Assembly: GCA_902789395.1 (NCBI GenBank)
Contig: CADANY010000019.1
Coordinates: 1-48,408 of the forward strand
DNA: 48,408 nt
Direction: 5' to 3'
From: an uncultured Bacteroidia bacterium
GTDB taxonomy: Bacteria; Bacteroidota; Bacteroidia; Bacteroidales; UBA932
Positions 23,128 to 33,075 of the stretch are shown in pieces. The notes under the pieces were generated by a model. The model saw only the letters and a list, made by a program, of their open reading frames with translations, searched no databases and was not told the DNA's origin. The position numbers and the translations under genes are program-made. Numbering within the stretch: the stretch's first letter is position 1; each line of letters opens with the position of its first letter.

Positions 23128-24573
23128 ATGAAAAGACTGGCATTGTTTCTTCTCCTGATATCCTTTCTTTGGACGGGAGCGCAGGCAAAAGTAGTTCTCC
23201 ATCATCTGATCGGGGATAATATGGTCCTTCAGCAGCAGACGCGGGCACGTGTCTGGGGAACGGCAGAGCCGCTCAGAACGGTCCGGATTACCCCTTCCTG
23301 GTCCGGAAAGCCCTATACCGTCAAGGCGGACCGGGATGGCCGGTGGGAAGCTTTCCTGGATACGCCGGCGGCTGGAATGACTCCGTATGAGATTACCTTC
23401 TCGGATGGCTCGGCTCCTGTCAGGATTACCAATGTCCTGATCGGAGAAGTATGGGTGGCAGGAGGCCAAAGCAATATGGAAATGCCGGTCCGCGGTTTCG
23501 GGAACTGCCCTGTGGAAGGGTACAACGATGCGGTCGCAGAATCGGCGGCCTTTCCGGCAATCCGCTATGCTAAAATCCCGTCCGTGACCAGTATGGTTCC
23601 ACTGGATGATGCCGATACGAAATGGAATGTCATCTCTCCGGACACGGTGCCATGGACGAGTGCAGTCGGTTATTTCTTTGCACGCCGCCTTTTCCTCAGC
23701 CTGGGTATCCCGGTCGGGATTATCGAAGCCAATAAAGGCGGGACCCGTGTCGAAGGGTGGCTCAGCAAGGAGAATCTGGAAGCCTTTACGAAGGAACCGT
23801 TGGATCAGGAAGGGATAGAAAGGGTTTATCCCACCGAATGGCACCGTCCCCTCGTCTGGGGCAACGGTACCTTCCACCCGGTTCTCAAGTATACCGTCAA
23901 GGGCATTCTCTTCTATCAAGGCTGTTCGAATGTGGGAACGCCGGGCGACCTGTATTCGGAGCGCCTTGCTCTTCTTGTCCGGCAGTGGAGGGAAGCATTC
24001 GGTCTCGGGGATATCCCGTTCCATTTCGTGCAGATCTGTCCGTTCGGAGGGAATGGATCGGAGGATGAAAAATCCGGGACATGGGTTTCTCTTCTCCAGG
24101 AGCAGCAGTTCAAGGCCTCCCGGATGATTCCGAATAGCGGTCTTGTCTGCACGACCGATTGTGTCTATCCGTATGAAGTGACGCAGATCCACCCCGCCCA
24201 GAAGCGCAAGGTAGGGGAACGCCTCGCCTACCTGACCCTGAACCGGACCTACGGAATGACCTCGTTCGGAAGCGAGTCCCCTTCTTTCCGGGAGATGGAA
24301 ATGAAAGAGGGCAAGGTCTATGTCTCATTTGACCACATGGAAGGCGGTGTGAACCGGATGCTTGATATCCGGGGCTTTGAGGTTGCGGGAGAGGACCGGA
24401 TTTTCCATCCGGCAGAGGCCACCGTCAAGGGGGACCGCGTCTGTCTGAGCAGTCCCGATGTTCCCGAACCGGTCGCAGTGCGGTATGCTTTCCGCAACTG
24501 GCCGGAAGCGAATTTCGGCAATGCAATGGGACTCCCGCTATTCCCTTTCCGGTCTGACAATTGGGAACGATAG
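23128..24573 (+). CDS. SGNH sialate-O-acetylesterase-type carbohydrate esterase
   Basis: 481 residues with a signal peptide (MKRLALFLLLISFLWTGAQA). The catalytic serine is in VWVAGGQSNMEMPV, a further block is FYQGCSNVG, and the catalytic histidine is in TQIHPAQKRKVGERLA. This is the SASA/CE20 layout, with a beta-sandwich at the N-terminus (MVLQQQTRARVWGTAEP) and an inserted sandwich before the end. Family members remove acetyl groups from sialic acid or from plant glycans. Next to a GH2 gene (2 bp gap) and an acetyl-mannan-type locus, glycan deacetylation is the likely role. Confidence 0.88.
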   Translation: MKRLALFLLLISFLWTGAQAKVVLHHLIGDNMVLQQQTRARVWGTAEPLRTVRITPSWSGKPYTVKADRDGRWEAFLDTPAAGMTPYEITFSDGSAPVRITNVLIGEVWVAGGQSNMEMPVRGFGNCPVEGYNDAVAESAAFPAIRYAKIPSVTSMVPLDDADTKWNVISPDTVPWTSAVGYFFARRLFLSLGIPVGIIEANKGGTRVEGWLSKENLEAFTKEPLDQEGIERVYPTEWHRPLVWGNGTFHPVLKYTVKGILFYQGCSNVGTPGDLYSERLALLVRQWREAFGLGDIPFHFVQICPFGGNGSEDEKSGTWVSLLQEQQFKASRMIPNSGLVCTTDCVYPYEVTQIHPAQKRKVGERLAYLTLNRTYGMTSFGSESPSFREMEMKEGKVYVSFDHMEGGVNRMLDIRGFEVAGEDRIFHPAEATVKGDRVCLSSPDVPEPVAVRYAFRNWPEANFGNAMGLPLFPFRSDNWER

Positions 24574-24575
24574 CC

Positions 24576-26825
24576 ATGAAACGCATCCTTCTCCTCCTCC
24601 TCGGGGCGGCCCTTCTCATTCCATCGCCGTCTCTCCGGGCCGAGTCTGTCCTTCTGAATAACGGCTGGCTGTTCTCCCTGGGGGATGCTTCCTCCCGGGA
24701 AAGGGACCATACCCATGGAACGGAGTATTTTACCTACCTTTCCAAAGCACGGTCGGCCGATCACAGCCATGCCCCTTCGATGAATGAATTCGACGACCGT
24801 TCCTGGAGGAAGGTCAGTCTGCCCCATGACTGGGCCGTCGATCTTCCGTTCAGCGGTCAGGCCAGTCATTCACACGGGTACAAATGTATCGGATGGAAGT
24901 ACCCGGAAGCCTCCGTCGGCTGGTACCGGAAGCATCTGGAGATTCCCGCCTCGGATCAAGGCAAGCAGATTTGGATTGAGTTCGAGGGCGTTTACCGGGA
25001 CTGTGAGGTCTTCTGCAACGGATTCTATCTGGGCCATGAAAAGAGCGGATACGTCTCTCGGGTCTATGATCTCAGTCCTTATCTCGACTACGGGGGCGAT
25101 AATGTGATTGCCGTCCGCTGTGATGCTACGCTCGAAGAGGGCTGGTATTATGAAGGGGCGGGAATCTATCGCAATGTGTGGCTGCATAAGGCCGGTCCCG
25201 TCGCAATGAAACCGTATTCCCTCGACCTGAACGGCCGGGAGCCCGTTTTTGAAACCGTACTCCGGGATGCTTCCGTCGATCCCGGGAAGGTGTCCTCACG
25301 CGTCCGGGTCCTGGATGCGGAAGGAAAGACAGCTGAGGGAATGGACCATCTCTGGTCCCCGGAAGATCCTTATCTGTATACGTATGAAATAACACTTCTG
25401 TACGACGGACAGGTTTCTGCCGTCTACCGGGTCCGCCATGGGATCCGGACATCCGCATTCGATCCGGAAAGGGGCTTTCTCCTGAATGGGAAACCTCTCA
25501 AACTCAAGGGATGTAATCTGCATCTGGACCACGCAGGAGTCGGTACAGGCGTTCCCGACAGACTTTGGCGTTATCGGTTGGAACAACTGAAGAAAGTGGG
25601 TTTCAATGCGATCCGTTCCTCCCATAACCCGGCATCCCCTTCGATGTTGGACCTTTGCGATGAGATGGGAATCCTTGTGATTGATGAAAACCGCGCGGTA
25701 GGAACGAATGCGGAGCAGATGGATCAGCTTGCCCATATGATCTGCAGGGACAGGAATCATCCCAGCATTATTCTCTGGAGCATCGGGAACGAGGAATGGA
25801 GTCTGGAAGGGAATCCGAAAGGGAAAAGGATTGCGCGCCTGATGGCTGAGGAAGCTCACCGCCTGGATCCTTCACGGAAAGTGACTTACGGAAATGCCGG
25901 AGGCCGGGAGATGGTCCTCGGGTCCGACGTTTTCGGGTATAATTATATTGTCCAGAATCCGGTAGATGAGTATCACCGGAAATACCCCGTCCACCCGGTT
26001 GTCGGAACGGAAGAGACAACAGGAGCCGGGACCCGGGGGAAATATGAGACCGTTCCCGGGGAAGGATGGATGCTCCCGCTGAACCGGATCGATACCCTGG
26101 GCCGGAAGAACGTGATAGAGCACGGCTGGCGTTTTTATAAAGAGCGCCCATGGACTGCCGGCCTTTTCTATTGGACCGGGCAGGATTACCGCGGCGAGCC
26201 GAATCCGATGAACTGGCCCGCGACGGGATCCCAGTTCGGCATCCTGGATTATTGCTGTTTCCCCAAAGACGAAGCCTTCTACCTCCGGTCCGTCTGGAAG
26301 GAGGAGCCGATGGTCCATATCTGCGGCCCTTACCGGGGAAGCATCCGGGTTTATTCCAATTGCGAAAAGGTCGCTCTCTATGCAGACGGGCGCTGTCTAG
26401 GGAAAAGATCCATGCCGGAAGACGGGCATCTCGACTGGACCGTCGGGAAGGCGGAACGGGTGGAAGCACGGGGATTTATCGGAAAGCATCGCGCCGCCAG
26501 GTCTGTCTGGCCTGAACCTCCTGTTCCTGAACCGGTCATTACGGTCTCAGCGTCATCCCTGAAGCCGGATGGCCAGGATCTTCTTATCCTGGATGTCCGT
26601 TCCGATGCGAAGGAACTCCCAGTCAGCGTTGAAAACGCCGAATTCCTCGGCTGGGGAAACGGAAACCCGGGCTTCAAGGAAGTGGAGCGTCCTTTGGTTG
26701 GTAACTCGTTGACGGTCAGGCCTTTCTCTGGACGCGTCCAGATTCTGGTCCGTTCTCTCGAGGGAGCCTCCGGCGTGGCGACCGTTCGAATCGGTCCCCA
26801 GACACTTTCAATCCCTCTTCAATAA
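24576..26825 (+). CDS. GH2-family glycoside hydrolase
   Basis: 749 residues from ATG 24576 with a signal peptide (MKRILLLLLGAALLIPSPSLRA). Order: sugar-binding domain (SWRKVSLPHDWAVD, GVYRDCEVFCNGFYLG), a short Ig-like domain, and the TIM barrel beginning FLLNGKPLKLKGCNLHLDH. The catalytic acid/base is predicted as Glu406 in WSIGNEEW and the nucleophile as Glu479 in VGTEETTGAG. C-terminal sandwich domains (DUF4982-like, then an invasin/Ig-like strand set) finish the protein. GH2 members include beta-galactosidases, beta-mannosidases and beta-glucuronidases; this subfamily most resembles beta-galactosidase, but the specificity is not certain. Runs tail to tail into the PUL. Confidence 0.9.
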   Translation: MKRILLLLLGAALLIPSPSLRAESVLLNNGWLFSLGDASSRERDHTHGTEYFTYLSKARSADHSHAPSMNEFDDRSWRKVSLPHDWAVDLPFSGQASHSHGYKCIGWKYPEASVGWYRKHLEIPASDQGKQIWIEFEGVYRDCEVFCNGFYLGHEKSGYVSRVYDLSPYLDYGGDNVIAVRCDATLEEGWYYEGAGIYRNVWLHKAGPVAMKPYSLDLNGREPVFETVLRDASVDPGKVSSRVRVLDAEGKTAEGMDHLWSPEDPYLYTYEITLLYDGQVSAVYRVRHGIRTSAFDPERGFLLNGKPLKLKGCNLHLDHAGVGTGVPDRLWRYRLEQLKKVGFNAIRSSHNPASPSMLDLCDEMGILVIDENRAVGTNAEQMDQLAHMICRDRNHPSIILWSIGNEEWSLEGNPKGKRIARLMAEEAHRLDPSRKVTYGNAGGREMVLGSDVFGYNYIVQNPVDEYHRKYPVHPVVGTEETTGAGTRGKYETVPGEGWMLPLNRIDTLGRKNVIEHGWRFYKERPWTAGLFYWTGQDYRGEPNPMNWPATGSQFGILDYCCFPKDEAFYLRSVWKEEPMVHICGPYRGSIRVYSNCEKVALYADGRCLGKRSMPEDGHLDWTVGKAERVEARGFIGKHRAARSVWPEPPVPEPVITVSASSLKPDGQDLLILDVRSDAKELPVSVENAEFLGWGNGNPGFKEVERPLVGNSLTVRPFSGRVQILVRSLEGASGVATVRIGPQTLSIPLQ

Positions 26826-26833
26826 GCCGGGGG

Positions 26834-29224
26834 TCAGAGAATGACCTCCAGGGTGTGCTTTCCCGGCGAATAGGGGATGAACTGGCTTTTCCCCGGAGTC
26901 GACGGATGGATCGTGAGGTCGTATTCGGCATCGCGGAAGATCCGGCGGACCCGGTATGTACCGAATCCTTCCGGGAGGCAAGGCTCGATGAGGAGTCCGT
27001 CGTAGCGGGGTTTGATCCCGAGAAGATACTCGGTCACGGCATGCCAGTTCCAGGCTGCTGTTCCCGTCAGCCAGCTGTTTTTTCCTTCTCCCGGGACGGG
27101 CGCATCCTTGCCTGCGACCATCTGACAGTAGACATAGGGCTCGACTTTGTGGAGACGCTGGTCCCGGATAAAGGCAGGGGAGATCCGGCAGTAATGGTCC
27201 CAAGCGTCACCCGCCCGTCCGGCAAGGGCCTCCCCGATGATGATCCAGGGATTGTTGTGGCAGAATATTCCGGCGTTTTCCTTATACCCCTCCGGATAGG
27301 AAGAAATCTCTCCGTATTCGATCCGGTATGAGCTGAAAGCCGGATTGTTGAGTACCAGACCATGTTCGCAGCCGAGCAAGCGCTCTGCCGAGTCAAGCGC
27401 CTTGTCGCAGAGTCCCTCATCCGCTCCGATCCGCGCCATAGTGCACCATCCCTGGCTTTCGATGAAAATCTGTCCTTCGTCATTCTCTTTTGACCCGACC
27501 TTCCGGCCGAAGAAATCATAGGCACGGAGGAACCATTCCCCGTCCCAGCCATGTTCCCGGATGGCTTTTTCCATTTTCCGGACGGCCTCCCGGACGGCTT
27601 CCGTCCGGGAAGAAGATGCTCCGATACGCTCCAGAAGATCGGCGAAATCCCGTCCTTCCGTAACGAATAGTCCGGCAATCATCAGGGATTCCGCCCGGCT
27701 TCCTTCCGTCCGGTTCTCGGTCGTCTGGAAGGATTCATCGGGGTTGTCCGAGAAACAGTTTAGGTTGAGGCAGTCGTTCCAGTCCGCCCGTCCGATCAGA
27801 GGCAGGCCGTGCGGCCCGAGATGGTTCGCGACGTGGTCGAAACTGATTTGCAGATGCTCCAGCAGGCTTTTTTCGCTGCCCGGAGCGTTGTCAAAGGGAA
27901 CGGCCTCTTCCAAAATGCTGAAATCTCCGGTTTCGCGCAGGTAGGCGATCGTTCCGAAAAGGAGCCACAGGGGATCGTCATTGAATCCGCTCCCGATATC
28001 ATGGTTGCCCCTGCGGGTCAGCGGCTGGTACTGATGGTAGCAGCTTCCGTCCGGGAACTGGGTCGCTGCGATGTCCAGGATCCGCTGCCGTGCCCGGCTG
28101 GGAATCTGATGGACAAACCCTGCTAAATCCTGATTCGAATCCCGGAATCCCATTCCCCGGCCGATTCCGCTTTCAAAATAGCTGGCGCTCCGGCTCATGT
28201 TGAACGTGACCATGCATTGATACTGATTCCATGCATTGACCATCCGGTCTAGCCGCGGCTCCCGGGTCCGGATCTGGAACCGGCCGAGGATATCATCCCA
28301 GTAGGAACGGAGTTCCTCGAAAGCGGCGTCGGCTTTCCCGGCCGTATCAAAGTCTTCCATCAGGTTTCTCGCCTCTGACTTATTGATGATGCCGGGCGCT
28401 TCGAATTTCTTGTCAGACGGGTTCTCGACATATCCGAGAACATAGACCAGATCCTGCGTCTGCCCGGCTTCGAGAGCAAAGTCGATCCGGTGCGATGCGA
28501 CCGGACTCCAACCGTGTGCAATCGAGTTTCCGCTCCGGCCGGAGAGGATTTGAGCCGGTGCGTCGAATCCGTTATAGGGTCCCAGGAATGTATCCCGGTC
28601 CGTATCGAATCCGTCTATCTTCCGGTTGACACCGTAAAAGGCATAGTGGTTTCTTCTTTCGCGGTATTCGGTCTTGTGGAAGAGCATACTCCCTTCGATC
28701 TCGACTTCTCCGGTCGAAAGGTTCCGCTGAAAGTTCTCCATGTCGGTCTGGGCGTTCCAAAGGCACCATTCTACGAAGGAATAGAGTTGGAACTGCTTCC
28801 GGGAATCTCCGGTATTGGTCAAGGTTACTTTGTGGATCTCACACCGTTTCCCGGGCGGGACGAAGAAAAGCAGGGAGGCTCGGATCCCGTCTTTTTCGCC
28901 GGTAATCCGGGTATAGCCCATTCCATGCCGGCATTCATAGTAATCGAGCAGAGTCCGGCAGGGTTTCCATCCCGGGTTCCAGACGGTATCGCCGTCCTTG
29001 ATATAGAAGTAACGGCCTCCGCTGTCCATCGGAACACCGTTGTAACGGTATCTGAGAATACGCCGGAAACGTGCATCCCGGCAAAAGCAATAGCCCCCGG
29101 CCGTCCCGGAGATCAGGGAGAAAAAATCCTCCGTTCCAAGATAATTGATCCAAGGCCACGGCGTATCGGGTCTGGTGATGACAAATTCCCGTGCCTGGTC
29201 GTCGAAATAACCGAAAGTTTCCAT
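26834..29224 (-). CDS. GH94 cellobiose phosphorylase
   Basis: 796 residues without a signal peptide, so cytoplasmic. The N-terminal beta-sandwich contains [20 protein letters not shown] and [21 protein letters not shown], strongly like clostridial cellobiose phosphorylase. The (alpha/alpha)6 barrel carries the catalytic aspartate motif [12 protein letters not shown] at about residues 478-489. It splits Glc-beta-1,4-Glc with phosphate into alpha-glucose 1-phosphate and glucose. Close relatives acting on chitobiose share the ADWNDCLNL motif, but the overall match and the setting favour cellobiose. It is the last gene of the PUL transcript, 6 bp behind the transporter. Confidence 0.92.
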   Translation of the reverse strand: METFGYFDDQAREFVITRPDTPWPWINYLGTEDFFSLISGTAGGYCFCRDARFRRILRYRYNGVPMDSGGRYFYIKDGDTVWNPGWKPCRTLLDYYECRHGMGYTRITGEKDGIRASLLFFVPPGKRCEIHKVTLTNTGDSRKQFQLYSFVEWCLWNAQTDMENFQRNLSTGEVEIEGSMLFHKTEYRERRNHYAFYGVNRKIDGFDTDRDTFLGPYNGFDAPAQILSGRSGNSIAHGWSPVASHRIDFALEAGQTQDLVYVLGYVENPSDKKFEAPGIINKSEARNLMEDFDTAGKADAAFEELRSYWDDILGRFQIRTREPRLDRMVNAWNQYQCMVTFNMSRSASYFESGIGRGMGFRDSNQDLAGFVHQIPSRARQRILDIAATQFPDGSCYHQYQPLTRRGNHDIGSGFNDDPLWLLFGTIAYLRETGDFSILEEAVPFDNAPGSEKSLLEHLQISFDHVANHLGPHGLPLIGRADWNDCLNLNCFSDNPDESFQTTENRTEGSRAESLMIAGLFVTEGRDFADLLERIGASSSRTEAVREAVRKMEKAIREHGWDGEWFLRAYDFFGRKVGSKENDEGQIFIESQGWCTMARIGADEGLCDKALDSAERLLGCEHGLVLNNPAFSSYRIEYGEISSYPEGYKENAGIFCHNNPWIIIGEALAGRAGDAWDHYCRISPAFIRDQRLHKVEPYVYCQMVAGKDAPVPGEGKNSWLTGTAAWNWHAVTEYLLGIKPRYDGLLIEPCLPEGFGTYRVRRIFRDAEYDLTIHPSTPGKSQFIPYSPGKHTLEVIL

Positions 29225-29230
29225 ATCAGA

Positions 29231-30778
29231 TCAGGAGAGGGGATTCTGCAGGCCGGTCACCATCACGAAAACCAGTTCGAGAATCAGTATGACCGAGAGG
29301 ATGATGAGAATATACCGCATGACGCCCGGAAGACCGGTCCATATCCGTCCGTCAGCCTCGGTCGCTTCTTCCTGCTTTTCTACGGCAGTCTCTCCGGTTA
29401 GTCCGCGTTTGCCCGCAAGTTCTTTCTGGATGGATTCCATCCGGGAACGGGTCAGGGGATAGAAGAAGATGCAGAGGACGGCGAGGGCGGCGACCGCGGC
29501 CGGTATCCAGCTCATCAGCACCTTAAGCCCCAGAATTGCTCCTTCCGTCTGGACGGCGCCCGCCGTCGTATCATATCCGAAGGCTTGCAGGATCCACATC
29601 ACGGCTGCTCCGCCGAAGGCTCCGCCGAATTTCTGGGCCATGGATGCCGAAGAGAAGATCAATCCTGTAGAGGCCGTTCCGTCGCGGTTCTCGGCATAGT
29701 CGCTGACGTCGGCATACATGCTCCAGACCAGCGGGGAGATAATGCCGGTAAAGATGCTGATGATAATCTGAAGGACAATCATCCACCAGTATCCGCTCCC
29801 GTTGACGGGGATATAGAAGAACAGGATACTGAAGATAATCAGGGCGATAAAGGAAGTCATGTAGGTCGTTTTCTTTCCCAGTTTGGCTGCAATCGGGACC
29901 GCCAGGGCGACACCGATCATGTTGCAGACTTCGCCGATTGAAAGGAAGAGACCGGCATAAAAGAGAAATCCCCAACTGCCCAGATGGAGATGGACCTCCT
30001 GTCCGATGACATCGTTGAAGAAGTAAGCTACCGTACTGCCCCGGACCGTGTTGAACAGGTTCGAGCAGAGGGCGGCACCGATCAGAATCCACCAGGGGGC
30101 GTTCCTTACAAGGGACTTGAGGTCGCTTCCGACGGAAACGGTGCTGACCGTATGCAGTTTCTCCCGGGTCATGCCGAAGCAGAGCAGGAACATAACCAGA
30201 CAGGCTGCCGCGATGACGATCATTGCATGCTGCCAGCCCGCCGGCGAATCATATCCGCCGAGAAAGCGGCAGAGGGGCTCCCAGCAGAACAGGGCGATAA
30301 AACTGCCTCCGTAGGCAAAGAACATCCGGAAAGAACTCAGGACCGTTTTTGTATCCGAGTCATCCGTCATAACCCCAAGCATCGCTCCGTACGGGACATT
30401 GATTCCCGTGTAGACCGTCATCATGAGGATATAGGTGAGATAGGCCCAGAACAGTTTCAGGGTAGGGCCGGCTGCGGGAGTCGTGAACAGGAAAATGCCG
30501 CTCAAGGCGAAGGGAACGGCGATAAGGAGAAGGTACGGACGGTACTTTCCCCAGCGTGTCGAAGTCCTGTCGGCGATGATGCCCATCATCGGGTCGCTGA
30601 CGGCGTCCCAGATCCGGGTAATGATCAGCAGGAGGGCGACCTGGTCGAGCCGGAGCCCGAAAATATTACTGTAGAAGAAAGGCAGATAGTAGGAAAAGAT
30701 TTTCCAGAACATCGACGAGGACATGTCGCCGAATCCGTATCCGACCTTCTCTCGGAGGCTGGTTTTAATGATTCCCAT
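29231..30778 (-). CDS. GPH-family glycoside:cation symporter (MFS)
   Basis: 515 residues, about 12 membrane helices. The N-terminus LREKVGYGFGDMSSSMFWKIFSYYLPFFY and the loop DAVSDPMMGIIADRTSTRWGKYRPYLL are the GPH (MelB-like) signatures. After the usual end at about residue 450 there is an extra charged stretch and one more hydrophobic helix (MRYILIILSVILILELVFVMV). It lies between the GH130 and GH94 genes, so it most likely imports mannosyl-glucose, mannobiose and/or cellobiose from the periplasm. The equivalent transporter is found in the Bacteroides fragilis mannan cluster. Confidence 0.9.
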   Translation of the reverse strand: MGIIKTSLREKVGYGFGDMSSSMFWKIFSYYLPFFYSNIFGLRLDQVALLLIITRIWDAVSDPMMGIIADRTSTRWGKYRPYLLLIAVPFALSGIFLFTTPAAGPTLKLFWAYLTYILMMTVYTGINVPYGAMLGVMTDDSDTKTVLSSFRMFFAYGGSFIALFCWEPLCRFLGGYDSPAGWQHAMIVIAAACLVMFLLCFGMTREKLHTVSTVSVGSDLKSLVRNAPWWILIGAALCSNLFNTVRGSTVAYFFNDVIGQEVHLHLGSWGFLFYAGLFLSIGEVCNMIGVALAVPIAAKLGKKTTYMTSFIALIIFSILFFYIPVNGSGYWWMIVLQIIISIFTGIISPLVWSMYADVSDYAENRDGTASTGLIFSSASMAQKFGGAFGGAAVMWILQAFGYDTTAGAVQTEGAILGLKVLMSWIPAAVAALAVLCIFFYPLTRSRMESIQKELAGKRGLTGETAVEKQEEATEADGRIWTGLPGVMRYILIILSVILILELVFVMVTGLQNPLS

Positions 30779-30779
30779 G

Positions 30780-31943
30780 CTATAATTGTTTCATGTTTTT
30801 GTCGATCAGTCGGTTGAGTCTCTCGACAGTCAGTCCGCTCCGGAATCCGTCCGGTTCCGTATGGAGACAGTAGTCTGTAAGGCGCGCGACGGAAGATACG
30901 GCGACGTGCATGCGGGTATCGCTGGAAGCGTAGTAGATCAGGACCCTTCCGTCTTCATCTGCAATCCAGCCGTTGGAAAAGAGTACGTTCATGACGTCTC
31001 CCATGTATTCCTCTCCTTCCGGTGCGAGGAAGAAGCCGGCCGGTTCCGCAATGACGCGGGTCGGGTCGTCCAGGGCCGTCATATAGAGATAGAGCACGTA
31101 CCGGAGACCGGAGGCGCAGTTACGGACTCCGTGGGCGAGGTGCAGCCATCCCTGCGGGGTCTTGATCGGAGCGGGGCCTTCCCCGTTCTTGCTCTCCATT
31201 ATCGTGTGGTAGTGGCGGGGGCTGATGATTATCTCCTCCCCGATGATGGCGCCGTCCATGGTATCGACCAGGGCCCATCCGATTCCGCCGCCGTTCCCGG
31301 TATCGATGAATCCGTCCTGCGGGCGCGTATAGAGGGCATACTTTCCGTCTACGAATTCGGGGTGCAGGACGACGTTCCGCTGCTGGGTACGGCTCCAGAT
31401 GTCCGGCAGTCTTTCCCATGTCTCGAAGTCCTTGGTCCGGACAACCCCGGCACATGCGACAGCAGAGGACAGGTCATTTTTCGGCGCGGACGGATCTTTC
31501 CGCTCGACGCAGAAGATCCCGTAGACGAATCCGTCTTCGTGGGCGGTCAGCCGCATATCATAGACATTCGTCGCAGGCTCGCCGTATTCGGGGATTGTCA
31601 ACGGACGCGGATGGAACCGGAACCGGTCGGTGCCGGTCGGACTGTCGGCCAGGGCGAAGAACGATTTCCGGTCAGCACCTTCAACCCTTGCGACGAGCCG
31701 GTAGAGCCCGTTCCATTTGATGGCGCCCGAATTGAATACGGCGTGGATTCCGAACCGTTCCATCAGATAGGGATTGTCTGAGGGGTTGAAGTCGTATCTC
31801 CATTCCAGCGGAGCATGGTCCGCCGTCAGGACTGGATATGCATATCGCTCGAATATACCATTTCCTTCAATCGGTTCATTTTTCCTTTCGATCAACTGCT
31901 CATGCTTTTCCCGAAGGAATGCTTCTCTCTCTTTGTAATTCAT
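30780..31943 (-). CDS. GH130_1 4-O-beta-D-mannosyl-D-glucose phosphorylase
   Basis: 387 residues from ATG 31943, 1 bp after the GH26 stop. A longer in-frame start at 32042 lies inside the GH26 gene and is rejected. Near-diagnostic blocks of the Bacteroides fragilis enzyme are present: RKNEPIEGNGIFERYAYPVL, RVEGADRKSFFALADSP, ATNVYDMRLTAHEDGFVYGIFC (catalytic Asp), SRTQQRNVVLHPEFVDG, RPQDGFIDTGNGGGIGWAL and YYASSDTRMHVA. It phosphorolyses Man-beta-1,4-Glc to alpha-mannose 1-phosphate and glucose. It has no signal peptide and acts in the cytoplasm. Its usual partner, a mannobiose 2-epimerase, is absent from this locus. Confidence 0.95.
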   Translation of the reverse strand: MNYKEREAFLREKHEQLIERKNEPIEGNGIFERYAYPVLTADHAPLEWRYDFNPSDNPYLMERFGIHAVFNSGAIKWNGLYRLVARVEGADRKSFFALADSPTGTDRFRFHPRPLTIPEYGEPATNVYDMRLTAHEDGFVYGIFCVERKDPSAPKNDLSSAVACAGVVRTKDFETWERLPDIWSRTQQRNVVLHPEFVDGKYALYTRPQDGFIDTGNGGGIGWALVDTMDGAIIGEEIIISPRHYHTIMESKNGEGPAPIKTPQGWLHLAHGVRNCASGLRYVLYLYMTALDDPTRVIAEPAGFFLAPEGEEYMGDVMNVLFSNGWIADEDGRVLIYYASSDTRMHVAVSSVARLTDYCLHTEPDGFRSGLTVERLNRLIDKNMKQL

Positions 31944-31944
31944 T

Positions 31945-33075
31945 TTATAATAACGTAATAGATTCCAATTGGCTGAATGAGACAAAATCGCCTTCATTTT
32001 CAAATCCTTTCCAGGGGGCGTAGAAATGCGTCGGCTTGTCACAAGCGTTCCGCCAGGTCAGGACATAGCAGATCGGATAATCCTTAATGGCCGGATAGAG
32101 GACTTCCGTCCACCATTTCGGGTCGTTGAGGGACTCAAGACCCGTTTCCGACAGGCAGATCAGCTTTCCATGGTCTGTACTGAGAACGTTCATGAAAGTC
32201 AGGGTTCTCTTGATTTGTTCAGAAAATGCGACACCGGCCTCGCCCAGACCGCCTTCCCCGACATACTCATAGCAATCGATGCCGAGAAGGTCGATGAACT
32301 CGTCGCCCGGATACCGCTCCATATACCCTTCGGGATCTACCCCCGCTCCGGGAGAGTAGCACCAGAGGATGTTTTCCAGCCCCCTGTCCTTGGTCAGGTA
32401 CAGCCAGGTCATCCGGAACAGATCCTGGTACTGTTCTTTTGTGCACAGTTTCTGTCCCCACCAGAACCAACTCCCTGTATGCTCATGCCAAGGGCGGAAA
32501 ATAAATGGAATCCGCTGCCCGCCGGCGTCTTTCAGCGATTCGAAGAAATCACCGACCCGGGTCAGCCACTGGCGGAATTCCCCGTATTTCGATCCTCCGG
32601 GAAGGATGGACGCGACGACCTGGTCCGAGGAAATGTCCCAGGCGTCCCCTCCGGTCAGGGGATTGCGGGGATGCCAGGAAAAGGTGATGACTCCGCCGCG
32701 TTCGACATGGGCGAGCGCAGCCCTGCGCATCAGGACGAAAGAAACGCTGTCGAGATTCTTGTCGTCTCCCATCTCGATCCCGCCGAGATCGAATCCGACC
32801 ACGGCAGGGTAGCGGCCGCAGACATCCTTGACGTCCGAACGGGTCAGGGAGTCTGATTCGGGGTCGGTTACCCTCCAGTCATGTCCATATGAAAGGTCAT
32901 CCTGGTGGCCGTACATGATTTTCCCGTTCTTGACGGTCTCAAAGAGCCGGTTGACGAGTTCCGTTCCGGCCTTGTCATGCTGGATTGCAGGCGGTTTAGG
33001 CCCTTTTCTTCCGTTACATCCGGAAAGGAGTGCGGCCAGGGCGGCCAGCACGAAGAGTTTTGTCAGATATTTCAT
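31945..33075 (-). CDS. GH26 beta-mannanase/mannobiohydrolase lipoprotein
   Basis: 376 residues. Signal peptide with lipobox LLSGC (Cys20). The GH26 barrel starts at about residue 35 (MYGHQDDLSYG, GFDLGGIE). Acid/base Glu198 in RPWHEHTGSWFWWG, nucleophile Glu310 in CLSETGLES. It resembles the mannobiose-releasing exo-mannanase (Man26A) found next to GH130 in Bacteroides fragilis, in length and in lacking extra domains. That suggests a periplasmic enzyme producing disaccharides for the transporter. Its start overlaps the GH5 stop by ATGA, a sign of translational coupling. Confidence 0.92.
   Translation of the reverse strand: MKYLTKLFVLAALAALLSGCNGRKGPKPPAIQHDKAGTELVNRLFETVKNGKIMYGHQDDLSYGHDWRVTDPESDSLTRSDVKDVCGRYPAVVGFDLGGIEMGDDKNLDSVSFVLMRRAALAHVERGGVITFSWHPRNPLTGGDAWDISSDQVVASILPGGSKYGEFRQWLTRVGDFFESLKDAGGQRIPFIFRPWHEHTGSWFWWGQKLCTKEQYQDLFRMTWLYLTKDRGLENILWCYSPGAGVDPEGYMERYPGDEFIDLLGIDCYEYVGEGGLGEAGVAFSEQIKRTLTFMNVLSTDHGKLICLSETGLESLNDPKWWTEVLYPAIKDYPICYVLTWRNACDKPTHFYAPWKGFENEGDFVSFSQLESITLL

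Noticed and set aside
26826..26833. Shared terminator between the convergent GH2 and GH94 genes
   Set aside because: The gap is only 8 bp and no stem with a T-tract was found around it.
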